NCBI RefSeq assembly: GCF_009755815.1
Contig: NZ_WRPK01000004.1
Coordinates: 62,001 to 126,000, forward strand
Source of the DNA: Flavisphingomonas formosensis
Lineage (GTDB): Bacteria > Pseudomonadota > Alphaproteobacteria > Sphingomonadales > Sphingomonadaceae
Reading direction: 5' to 3'
DNA: 64,000 nt
The position numbers and the translations under genes are program-made. The notes beneath the pieces are model-generated. The model did no database searches, was not told the origin of the DNA, and saw only the letters and a list, made by a program, of their open reading frames with translations. Position 1 is the stretch's first letter, and the number at the start of each line of letters is the position of its first letter. This document shows, piece by piece, positions 8,102-16,575 of the stretch.

Positions 8102-11100
8102 TGCCGCCGCCGCGGACAGCAGCGCATGCCGCCGTGCCGCACGCGCCTGTGCCGGATGCGCCGACGCCCCGCGGCCAGTCGGCACCGCTGGCTGGCGTGC
8201 CTCCCGAGCTCGTCCACTCGATCCTGGGTTCACGCACCGGCGTGGCGCTGCCGATGTTCCCGGTCGATCGCGAGGCGATCATGCGCGCGGCTGCCAATGC
8301 AGGCGCCGGCAATGCCGCGATAGCGCGTCTCGCGGCCCGGATGATGCCCCCGCCCGGCGCCGCGGCACTCCCCGAAACCGATGCGAAGCCTGCGAAGGGA
8401 ACTGCCGAAACGCCGATCAAACCATCCGCCGGGACGGCGGGCGCCTCCGAGGAGGCCGGCGGAGCCAAGCCGGCCAGACCGCCGGCCGACCAGCCGGAGG
8501 GTGTCAAAGGCAGCGTCGGCAAGGGCGCGGCGGGCAAGGGCGGCGCTCCTCCCGGCGGCGCTGCACCGATCATCGAGCCCAATGCCGCCGCTGGCCCCCA
8601 GGCGGTGCAGCAGGCGGCGGCGCAGACCGCCGGCGCCATGCCGCAGCCGCCGGCATCCACCGTCGATGCCCCGGCTCCGCCCGCTCGTCGCCAGCCGACG
8701 CCGGCCCACCGGGTACAGGCGATGGCGGGGCCGCCGCCCGTGCCGATGGCGACGCCGGCCTATGCGAACATTCCCGATCCGATCCCGGAGGCGACAAAGA
8801 AGATCGAGGAAGCGGCGAACAGCAAGCTACCCGACGTCGTCTTCCCGCCCGTCACGATCAGCCCGGGCGGCCATGTTCCCCAGATCAACGCCAAGCCGCT
8901 GACCAAGGAGCAGCGTCGCCTCGTCCTCGTCGGCGAGGAGGGGATGAACACCGCCAACCTTCCGGAGACGGAGCGGCAGAAGATCCGCGATGCCCGCGCC
9001 GCGATGCTGGCGCCGCCGGAACTCGGCGAGGACGGCAAGCCGGTTCCCGTCGTGCTGCCGGTGGCCGAGCCGATCAAGCTCAAGCCGCTTCCACCGGCCG
9101 TGCTGACCGTAGCGCAGCGCGATCTGTTCACCGCCGCGCTCGCCCAGCTTCTCGTGGATCCCGCGGGCGAGGCGCACGGCATTCTCGATACGCTCAAGGA
9201 AAATAGCGACACATTTCCTGGACGGGTGCTGGTCAATCCGAATTTCGAGAAGGTCTTCAAGCCGATGGGCGAGGCCAAGCTCGGCGAGATCAAGCAGGAT
9301 CTGCGCGCGGCGGTCAATCCCGTCGCCGACGCCATGGGGGTGGCCGGCAAGATTCTCGACGATGCCGTCGCCGATCGGAAGGCCGCGCTCGAGAAGGAGC
9401 GGCTGGAAGCCCAGGATAAGCTCAAAAATGGAGAAAATGCTTGTCGGCAGGCGGTTGCCGACAATGCCGACGCCCGCAATGCGGATGCCGCCAAGGCGCA
9501 GGCGGTGGCGGCCGATGCGAAGCAGCGCGCAGCGGCCGCGAAGAAGAAGCCCAAGCCGACCTTCCGCGAGACCGCGGATGCGGCGGCGGCCCGCATCAAG
9601 GACAAGGTGGCCGAAGCCATAGCCGGTTTCCAGCTCATGGAGACCGAGCGCGGCAAGAAGCTGGACGATGCGCGCCGGCAGCAGCTCGAAGCCTATCAGG
9701 ACGCCGTCACTGCCGACCAGCTTGCGGCCTCGGTGGCCAACAAGGCCGCACCCTACGATCAGCCCTTCACCGCCGCAGCCGAGGGCAAGCGCGCGCGTGA
9801 GCGCATGTCGGCGGCGATCAATGCCGCCAAGGCCTGGGCGGAGGAACGGCGTAAGCTGCTGGACGGCGAGGTCAAGCGCCTGAAGGACGAGGCCGCGGCG
9901 CAGACCAAGGCGAACATCACCGCGGTGCAGGACGAGGGAGCGGCCGCGTTTCGCGCGCTCAAGGCGTGGGGGGATACGCAGGACGGCGCGGTCGAGAGCT
10001 GGTGGGCGGACAGCGCGAAAAATCTCGAAAGCTGGGCAGGCGCCGCGCACGATACCGCGACGACCTGGGCACAGGTGCAAAGCAAGCTCGCGCGGCTGCA
10101 GATGCAGCGCGATCTGGAGGCGATCAGCGAGGGGCTGGAGGCCAAGCTGGCCACCGAAGGCGCGGATGCGGCGAAGTTCGCCGCCCTGCCCGAGGAGCAG
10201 CGCAAGCGCTTCGTCGACAAGCTCGTCTCCGACAAGGACAATCGCGCCGGGATCGGCGCGGGCCTTGCCGCCAGCATGCGCCAGCGCGTGGTGGAGGTCG
10301 ACAAGCCGAAGGTGGAAGCCGCGCTCGAGGCCGAGGCGCTGGCGCTGCCGACCTCCGAATGGAAGGCGATGGAGGCGCTGGTCCAGTCGAAGGATTCGGG
10401 CTTCCATGCCGACAAGCGGTCCGACACCATCTTCAAGAACGGCGAAGACAAGATCGGTACCGACGAGGATGCCATCTACGGCGCGCTGAGCGGAATCTCG
10501 CCGCTCGGCATTGCCGCGGTGAAGGCGCATTATTTCGAAACGCACGGCCACACGCTCGATTGGGCGCTCAACGACGAGATGAGCGGCGATGAACTGCGCC
10601 GCGCCGAAAATCTGCTGAAAGGAGACAAGGGGGCGGCCGCGGCCGAGGCGATCCACGATGCGGTGTGGGGGCCGGGCACCAACGAAAAGCAGGTCATGGA
10701 TGCGCTGCGCGGCCTCACCGAGGACGAGCGCAAGCGCGCCATCGCCTATTATAAGGATCAGTACGACCAGGATCTGTCGACGCGGCTGGCCGAGGACATG
10801 TCCGGTGCCGATCTCGGCCAGGTTCAGGCACTGCTGGAGGGCAAGGAGGGAGAGGCCGATGCGATCGCGATCGACGGCGGGCTGCGTGGCCATGTGTTCA
10901 GCCCGGATCGTGACAGTGTCACCGCCGTCTATGATCGTGTCCAGCAGGAATCGATGGCCAAGGCCAAGGCCAATAACTGGACTTCGGCCGAGCTCGATGC
11001 CGAGATCGAACGGCGCAATGGCGAGATCGAGAAGAGGTTCGGGGAAAAATTCTCCGGCGTTCCCGAATATGCCTGGGGCCGCGGCCAATCGACGCTGAAG

Positions 11101-14100
11101 ACGGCGATCACCGCCGCCTATCCCTTCGATCCGGCCAATCGCAAGCTGGTCAACGCGCTTGCCGAAAACGACATGCCGACGGCCGACGCCGCACTGATGC
11201 AGACCGAGCGCGAGGGCGTCTACGCGGACGATTCCGTGCTGAAGGGCGTCGTTCGCAAGCAATATGACCGCGCTTTCGATCGCGCCCAACTCGATCGCGG
11301 CCCCGAACTCGCCCAGCGTGTCGACAACGGCATGAAGGCCTGGATGGACGAACATGTCGACAGGAAGACGGGCAAGATCATCAAGTCCTATACCGAAGAG
11401 GAGAAGATCAACCAGCGGATGAAGCTGCAGCGCGAAAGCGACGCGATGCTGCAGGACGAGGCATTCGATCGGGCGAAGGCCAATTCCACGGTGCTCGATG
11501 CCGTGCTCCAGGCCAATCACGGCATCACGCTCGACAATATGATCGCCGAGAACATGTCGTGGGGCGACAAGCGCCAGGCACAGTCCGAACTCCGGGTGAT
11601 GCGCACCGAGATCGTCGGCGATACGCCGCAGGCGCTGAAGGACGCCAAGCGCGATCGGCGGCGCGACTGGGCCTATTCGCGCGTGCGCTACGCCATCGAG
11701 GGCGTCGGCACCGATATGGACGAACTCAAGGGCGGGATCGCCGGTCTCGACAAGGAAGATCTCGCCTATATCGACAGGAAGTGGCGAGCCGACCACGACA
11801 ACGAATCCTTCAAGGAAGCGGTGCAGTCCGACACCAGCGGACGCGAGGAGGACGATCTCGTCGACACAGTCGAGCATGGCGCCGCCCTGACGGTCGACCA
11901 GCGCATGGACGAGATGCGCCGCAAGCTGAAGCGGGACGAGGACAGCGTCGGTCCGCTCGGCGCCTCGGGATCGCGCGACGCATCGGCCCGATCGCATCGC
12001 GAACTGGCGGAGATGGAGGCGCTGACCGCGGATCTCAAGAATCCCGACCTCGATCCGCGGAAGCGCGAATTCCTCTCCGGCGAGCTCGACCGCCGGATCG
12101 ATCATGCCGATGCCGCGATCGAGGCGCAGCGTGCACGCGTCGACGCGATGGCCGACATGCTGACGACCATCGCGCAATATGTGATCGGCGCGATTGCCGT
12201 GATCCTCGGCGCCATCGTGGCTGTCGTCTCCGGCGGCACAGCGCTACCAGCGCTGATCGCGATCGCCGGCTCGATCCTCGGCACGCTCAGCGGGATGGCG
12301 ATCAAGGCGGCGGTGAAGGGCGGCGCCTATGGCAGCGAGGAATTCCTGACCGATGCCGTGGTCGGCGCGGTGGATCTTGCGGTGACGATCGCCACGCTCG
12401 GCACGACGAAGGGGAGCAGCCTGCTCACCGCGGCCAAGACGGAGCTCAAGGAACTGGGCAAGGCCTCGATCCGCTTCGGGCTGAAGCAGGCGGCGAAGCG
12501 GACCGTGGCGACGACGGTCAAGGAAGCGGCGGAGACCGCGGGCAAGGGATCGCTGACCCGCCGGGCACTGACCTTTATCGGCAAGAATGCCAAGGAAATG
12601 GCCAAGAACCAGGCGCACCAGTTCGTGACCGCGCTGCCGACCGCGCTGGTTGCGAACGTCATGAACGAGCGCAATCTGCGCAACGGCAATGCGTTCCATA
12701 ACATCGCGCATGGCACGTTCGACGCGAGCATCGAGAATCTGAAGGTCGGCGCCGTGATGGGCGCGGCCGGCCATGTCGTGCAGTCCGGGCTCGGCAAGGT
12801 CGTGCATGTCGAAAATGCTCCGCGCTCGGCGGTCGAAACGCGGTTCGCGGACTACAAGGCGTGGCAGGAGAGCAATCCCGGCAAGCCGCGTTCGGACTAT
12901 GTCGCTCAGAATGAGAGCCGTGCCGCGGCGGCGGCCAAGGATATCGACCTCGCCCGGCTCGAGACGCGCGCGGCGCGCAAGGCGCTGTTCGACGCGCTTC
13001 CGCCGAAGGAGCGGGCGGGCTTTGCCGATGTCGAGATCGTCCGCGTCAGCGAGGCCGAGTTCAAGGCGCTCAACAAGGGCCAGACCGGCGATGCGATGAT
13101 CTTCAAGAAGGACGGCCAGACGGCGATCGTCATTCGCGAGGGCGGCCAGCCGTCGGCGCTGCGCGATCTCGCGCCGCAGGTACGGCAGGAGATCGCGCCC
13201 TCCTCCGGCGGCCGGACTGCGAACGCTGCCGAGGCCTTGCCGGAGCGCCTGCAGAACCGCGTGCCGATCGACGTGGTGAACGATCCGGGCCTCGGGCGGG
13301 ACGGCGTACGTGTCGTGCCGATGGATCCGGACGGCACCATTCATGGGGTGCGGCTGGAGATCGGTCCTGAAGCGACCGCGCAGCAGATTCGCGAGCATGT
13401 CGCGACGATCGATGGCGTGCGCAAGTTCGAAGGACTGATAGGGCGCTCCCGCCAGGCGGCGATCGACGTCGCCAACGCGCTCGGCGCCGACATCATCAGC
13501 CCGCGCGATCGCGGCCGCTGGGAAGCGGCGGGGGAGGTCAAGAAGCTCGGACCGATGATCGAGGATCGGGTCAAGCAACTGGCCGTCGAGACCGATCCGC
13601 GCCGCGCGCGGGCGCTGGTTGATGAGATAAACGGTCTCGGCCGTCAGTTCCAGGAGGAGCATGCACGGCTGGCACTCGGATCGGCGGCCGAGGCGAAGGG
13701 CTATATTGCTGCCAAGGGCACGAAGAAGCCGCGCAAAGGCACGGCGGCGGTCGAAGATCCGAAGGCAGCGCGCGCGCGCAAGCGCGCGCAGAAGCTACAA
13801 AAGGATCTGGGCGAGGGAACGGCCAGGCAAAAGCAGCTGGAGACGGAGCGGACGCAGCTTTCCCGGCCGGTCGACGAGATCATCGACATGCTTGAGAACC
13901 GCATCGCCGAGATGCAGGAGACCGGCGCCAATCCGCAGCGCCTTCAGGAAATGCTCGACACGCTTGCGGCGGGGCGGCGCGACGAAGGTCTGCGCAAGCT
14001 GGGCGAATGGATCGGCGACAAGCCGCCGGAGCAGAGGCGTCCCGGCCAGGAGAAAAGCTTCGCGGACAGCCTGCGCGAGACGATCGCCGAGGCCAAGCGA

Positions 14101-14742
14101 GCCGAGCCGAAACGCAAGGATCGGGAAAAGGCACTGGAGGCCGAACTCGATACGGTCAACAAGGCGATCGAGCGGACACGCGAAAAGATTGGCGAAGGAA
14201 AATATAATCGTTTTGCAGGCGACGGCCGGGTTCCGCTCCACCCCTCTCTGCCCGAACCCTTGGCAGGCCGGAATTATTTCCCGGCGCCTGAGCCGGGCAA
14301 GGTGTTGAACTCAGCAGAACTTCAGGCTCTGTTGAACAATCAGAACGGATTCATGTCGGAACTTCGCCTCGCGAACCGGATTGCGGAGAGCGGTGAACTG
14401 GTCTTCCAATATGGCCACAAGATCAACGAACATGGCACCGACCTCGCCTCCATCAATCCGGCGACGGGCAAGGTCACGCTGTGGGATTCGAAATATCATA
14501 CGGTGGAAAGCACCGGCCATTCGGATACGTTCGACGTCAAGGGAAGGCGGGATGCGGCCGTGAAGGATGTGCTCGATCGTCTCAACGAAAATCCGGGCGT
14601 GCTGCCGCCGGATCTCCGCCAGAAGGTGATCGACGCGATGTCCACGGAAACATTCGATATGGTCACGTCCCATACCACGGGCGGATCGTTCACCGACCGG
14701 CGGATCATATTCGAAAATCGAAAGGAGGTCGGGCGCGACTAG
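8101..14742 (+). CDS. Giant putative eCIS effector: annexin-like repeats and C-terminal PD-(D/E)XK-type nuclease (2213 aa)
   Basis: I place the start at ATG 8101, which overlaps the ATPase stop; the open frame extends further upstream but only inside the ATPase gene. Layout by residue: 1–260 Pro/Ala-rich and flexible; about 410–720 Ala/Lys/Glu-rich coiled coil; 786 and 859 start two annexin-like repeats 73 residues apart (GTDEDAIYGAL and GTNEKQVMDAL, each followed by Y-x8-L-x5-MSG), with a third weaker copy at 1203 (GTDMDELKGGI); about 1353–1405 two adjacent hydrophobic helices; 1420–1600 Ala/Lys-rich amphipathic region; 1860–2060 basic coiled coil; 2070–2213 C-terminal domain. In that last domain E2087, D2114 and D2129-S-K2131 fit the E…D…(D/E)xK core of restriction-like nucleases. 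This reads as a polymorphic toxin-like cargo with membrane-interacting modules and a nuclease warhead. The domain calls are pattern-based; target and delivery are inferred. Confidence 0.75.
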   Translation: MPPPRTAAHAAVPHAPVPDAPTPRGQSAPLAGVPPELVHSILGSRTGVALPMFPVDREAIMRAAANAGAGNAAIARLAARMMPPPGAAALPETDAKPAKGTAETPIKPSAGTAGASEEAGGAKPARPPADQPEGVKGSVGKGAAGKGGAPPGGAAPIIEPNAAAGPQAVQQAAAQTAGAMPQPPASTVDAPAPPARRQPTPAHRVQAMAGPPPVPMATPAYANIPDPIPEATKKIEEAANSKLPDVVFPPVTISPGGHVPQINAKPLTKEQRRLVLVGEEGMNTANLPETERQKIRDARAAMLAPPELGEDGKPVPVVLPVAEPIKLKPLPPAVLTVAQRDLFTAALAQLLVDPAGEAHGILDTLKENSDTFPGRVLVNPNFEKVFKPMGEAKLGEIKQDLRAAVNPVADAMGVAGKILDDAVADRKAALEKERLEAQDKLKNGENACRQAVADNADARNADAAKAQAVAADAKQRAAAAKKKPKPTFRETADAAAARIKDKVAEAIAGFQLMETERGKKLDDARRQQLEAYQDAVTADQLAASVANKAAPYDQPFTAAAEGKRARERMSAAINAAKAWAEERRKLLDGEVKRLKDEAAAQTKANITAVQDEGAAAFRALKAWGDTQDGAVESWWADSAKNLESWAGAAHDTATTWAQVQSKLARLQMQRDLEAISEGLEAKLATEGADAAKFAALPEEQRKRFVDKLVSDKDNRAGIGAGLAASMRQRVVEVDKPKVEAALEAEALALPTSEWKAMEALVQSKDSGFHADKRSDTIFKNGEDKIGTDEDAIYGALSGISPLGIAAVKAHYFETHGHTLDWALNDEMSGDELRRAENLLKGDKGAAAAEAIHDAVWGPGTNEKQVMDALRGLTEDERKRAIAYYKDQYDQDLSTRLAEDMSGADLGQVQALLEGKEGEADAIAIDGGLRGHVFSPDRDSVTAVYDRVQQESMAKAKANNWTSAELDAEIERRNGEIEKRFGEKFSGVPEYAWGRGQSTLKTAITAAYPFDPANRKLVNALAENDMPTADAALMQTEREGVYADDSVLKGVVRKQYDRAFDRAQLDRGPELAQRVDNGMKAWMDEHVDRKTGKIIKSYTEEEKINQRMKLQRESDAMLQDEAFDRAKANSTVLDAVLQANHGITLDNMIAENMSWGDKRQAQSELRVMRTEIVGDTPQALKDAKRDRRRDWAYSRVRYAIEGVGTDMDELKGGIAGLDKEDLAYIDRKWRADHDNESFKEAVQSDTSGREEDDLVDTVEHGAALTVDQRMDEMRRKLKRDEDSVGPLGASGSRDASARSHRELAEMEALTADLKNPDLDPRKREFLSGELDRRIDHADAAIEAQRARVDAMADMLTTIAQYVIGAIAVILGAIVAVVSGGTALPALIAIAGSILGTLSGMAIKAAVKGGAYGSEEFLTDAVVGAVDLAVTIATLGTTKGSSLLTAAKTELKELGKASIRFGLKQAAKRTVATTVKEAAETAGKGSLTRRALTFIGKNAKEMAKNQAHQFVTALPTALVANVMNERNLRNGNAFHNIAHGTFDASIENLKVGAVMGAAGHVVQSGLGKVVHVENAPRSAVETRFADYKAWQESNPGKPRSDYVAQNESRAAAAAKDIDLARLETRAARKALFDALPPKERAGFADVEIVRVSEAEFKALNKGQTGDAMIFKKDGQTAIVIREGGQPSALRDLAPQVRQEIAPSSGGRTANAAEALPERLQNRVPIDVVNDPGLGRDGVRVVPMDPDGTIHGVRLEIGPEATAQQIREHVATIDGVRKFEGLIGRSRQAAIDVANALGADIISPRDRGRWEAAGEVKKLGPMIEDRVKQLAVETDPRRARALVDEINGLGRQFQEEHARLALGSAAEAKGYIAAKGTKKPRKGTAAVEDPKAARARKRAQKLQKDLGEGTARQKQLETERTQLSRPVDEIIDMLENRIAEMQETGANPQRLQEMLDTLAAGRRDEGLRKLGEWIGDKPPEQRRPGQEKSFADSLRETIAEAKRAEPKRKDREKALEAELDTVNKAIERTREKIGEGKYNRFAGDGRVPLHPSLPEPLAGRNYFPAPEPGKVLNSAELQALLNNQNGFMSELRLANRIAESGELVFQYGHKINEHGTDLASINPATGKVTLWDSKYHTVESTGHSDTFDVKGRRDAAVKDVLDRLNENPGVLPPDLRQKVIDAMSTETFDMVTSHTTGGSFTDRRIIFENRKEVGRD
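14721..14729 (+). promoter_or_regulatory. Shine–Dalgarno for the 504-aa partner gene
   Basis: AAAGGAGGT lies inside the last codons of the giant protein, 15 bases before ATG 14745. It is the strongest SD-like string in the region, although the spacing is longer than the usual 5–10 bases. Its position suggests translation of the partner depends on ribosomes finishing the toxin gene. Confidence 0.45.
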
Positions 14743-14744
14743 AC

Positions 14745-16259
14745 ATGGGCAATTTCGATCCTCCGGCATTGGCCGCCACCATTCGCGGCGATCTCTACCT
14801 GACGCTCGATCGACCCGCGTCGGATTTCGATCCGTCCATGCGGGGTCGCGTCGCGGCATTCGGCGTGGAGACCATCGTCTCCGCCTGGCTGGTCGGGGAA
14901 GGGGCCGCCGTCGCCGATCGGCTGGACAAGGCGATATCCTGGCTGACCGACAGCGAAGCGGCCGGGGGCGACGAAGATCCGGAAGGGCCGTTCGGCGTCC
15001 AGCGCCGCCGCCGTGCGCTGGCCGTCGCGCGTTGGCTGCGGGGCGAGGATCCGGACGAAGCCGCCAAAGGCGCGGCGAGGGCCGGTGCCGACTATCTCGC
15101 ATCGGGCCCGGAGCTGGCGCCGTCGGAGCTTGCCGATCATCTGCTCGATTGTCTGTTGGCCGGTGATGCGGAGGCTGCGGTCGCGGCGGGCGAGAGCAGC
15201 GGGGACGATGCCGAGGTGGCGGCGCTGCTCGCGATCGCGCGTGGAAAAGAAGATCCGGTAGCGCTTGCGTCGATGCTGGCCGGACATGTCCCGATATGGA
15301 CCGGAGCCGGCGCCTTCACGCGCGTGGCGAACTGGTGCCAGCTGCTGTTCGCGCGTCCGGGCCTTGCCGGAGATGCCGCCGGCGCGCTGCTGATGGCGTG
15401 GGCCTTTCTTCCCGAGGTGGCGCTGCCGCCGGCATTGGCGGAGCGTGGCTGGTCCGAGACAGAGGACGCTCTCGTCGTGCTGCCGTCGTCCTCGCTGTTC
15501 GTGCGGGTCGATGGATTGGCCGGTTATCTGGGTCTTTTGCGTGATGCCGACGCCGTGCGGCAGGACGAGGCGAAACCCGCCTTCGCATCCTGGACCGAAG
15601 CCCGGCCCGGCGGATTCGAGATGGACTGGCACGACAAGGATGGAGACATCTGGCTGGAATTGCGGGGCGAGGATGCCGGCGTTCGCGCCGGTGCGCTGGC
15701 GGCGGCGCTCGGCGGGCGGGTCGGGGGCGACCCGGCGGATGCGCTGGCCGATCTGCTCACCGTTTCGCCGCGGGCCGGCGATGGCGCCTCGCGCTGGGTG
15801 ATCCTGCGGGAGGCGGTACGCGCCGCCGTTCCGGAGAATGATGTCGCGGTGCGCGCGCTGGTGGCTGCGGGCCTCGCCGATCCCGATTGGCGGGTGCGGA
15901 TGACGGCCGTGCTTGCGGTGGGACGGCTGGGGCTCCGCGCACTTGCTGGCTGGGCGATGGCGGCGGCCGTACCGGCGGCGGGGCAGGATGGTCTCAGCCA
16001 GGAGGATCGCCGCATGCTGCTTGCGCTGCGGCAGGCCGCGCATGACCGCGCAGCCGGGATCGCGCCCGGCGGCTCGTCGCCCGATCCGGCGATCGCGGCC
16101 AAAAGGCGCGCCTTCCAGGAAAGGCTGCAGGAGCGGCTCGCCCGGCTGCCGGCGTCGGCCGAGGATCGCGCCGACGCGCTGCTTCTCGCTCTGCTCGGCG
16201 GCCGCGAGGCGGTCGGGAAGGGGGTGCCGGGTGCGTGGTCTGCCTGGCTCGACGGGTGA
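14745..16259 (+). CDS. Unknown 504-aa protein following the giant effector; HEAT-like segment, candidate partner or immunity protein
   Basis: ATG 14745 is two bases after the stop of the giant effector, so the genes are coupled. The protein is acidic and mostly helical. Near residues 365–400 it has a HEAT-like helical repeat (VRALVAAGLADPDWRVRMTA followed by VLAVGRLGLRALAGW). The C-terminal segment (residues 440–490) is a charged amphipathic helix (AKRRAFQERLQERLARLPA). No signal peptide, membrane segment or enzymatic motif was seen. A gene directly behind a C-terminal nuclease toxin domain is the classical place for an immunity protein, but in injection loci it could equally be a loading chaperone or an unrelated accessory factor. 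I do not recognise a named family. Confidence 0.65.
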   Translation: MGNFDPPALAATIRGDLYLTLDRPASDFDPSMRGRVAAFGVETIVSAWLVGEGAAVADRLDKAISWLTDSEAAGGDEDPEGPFGVQRRRRALAVARWLRGEDPDEAAKGAARAGADYLASGPELAPSELADHLLDCLLAGDAEAAVAAGESSGDDAEVAALLAIARGKEDPVALASMLAGHVPIWTGAGAFTRVANWCQLLFARPGLAGDAAGALLMAWAFLPEVALPPALAERGWSETEDALVVLPSSSLFVRVDGLAGYLGLLRDADAVRQDEAKPAFASWTEARPGGFEMDWHDKDGDIWLELRGEDAGVRAGALAAALGGRVGGDPADALADLLTVSPRAGDGASRWVILREAVRAAVPENDVAVRALVAAGLADPDWRVRMTAVLAVGRLGLRALAGWAMAAAVPAAGQDGLSQEDRRMLLALRQAAHDRAAGIAPGGSSPDPAIAAKRRAFQERLQERLARLPASAEDRADALLLALLGGREAVGKGVPGAWSAWLDG

Positions 16260-16575
16260 GGTTCAGGCCGCGCCGGACACCGCGCCATTTCGCTGCTACG
16301 CCTTTCAAACGGCCGTGGAAAGGCTGCAGCCTCTCCCCGAACAAGCCGTGGGTGAAGGCATAGCGCCGCCACCGCGTCGCTACGCGAAAGTGGATCCTCA
16401 AATGTGAACGGTCGCGGGGCCGATACGTGGCCTGCGACGCCAAGGTCGGTCTTCTCCAGCATGCCAGGCGCTGGCGAGCCGTACGTACATACCCCGATAG
16501 AGACGCCCGGCGGCGCAGCCTATTCAGGCCCGATCCAGCCCGGCGGCGCCGGGGCGAGGGCCGGGAGGGCGCAGT
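16260..16575. other. Intergenic gap after the eCIS operon
   Basis: This 316-base stretch lies between the putative eCIS operon and the stress-protein gene. I see no convincing terminator hairpin followed by T-run and no convincing gene. The part around 16296–16405 has the look of a dispersed genomic repeat (see findings). A GGGAGGGCG SD precedes the next ATG. The promoter of the stress-protein gene should lie here but I cannot place it. Confidence 0.4.

Noticed and set aside
8827-12177. A 1116-codon leftward open frame opposite the giant protein gene
   Set aside because: It is a high-GC antisense shadow: composition is Arg/His/Leu-biased with no motifs, while the rightward frame has annexin-like repeats and coupling.
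8101-14742. Search for an HEXXH metalloprotease (DUF4157-like) motif in the giant protein
   Set aside because: None seen; the protein is therefore not called a peptidase despite the eCIS context.
1-16259. Prophage interpretation of the tail-like genes
   Set aside because: No integrase, capsid, terminase, lysis or attachment-site features, and the ATPase is of the contractile-injection type.
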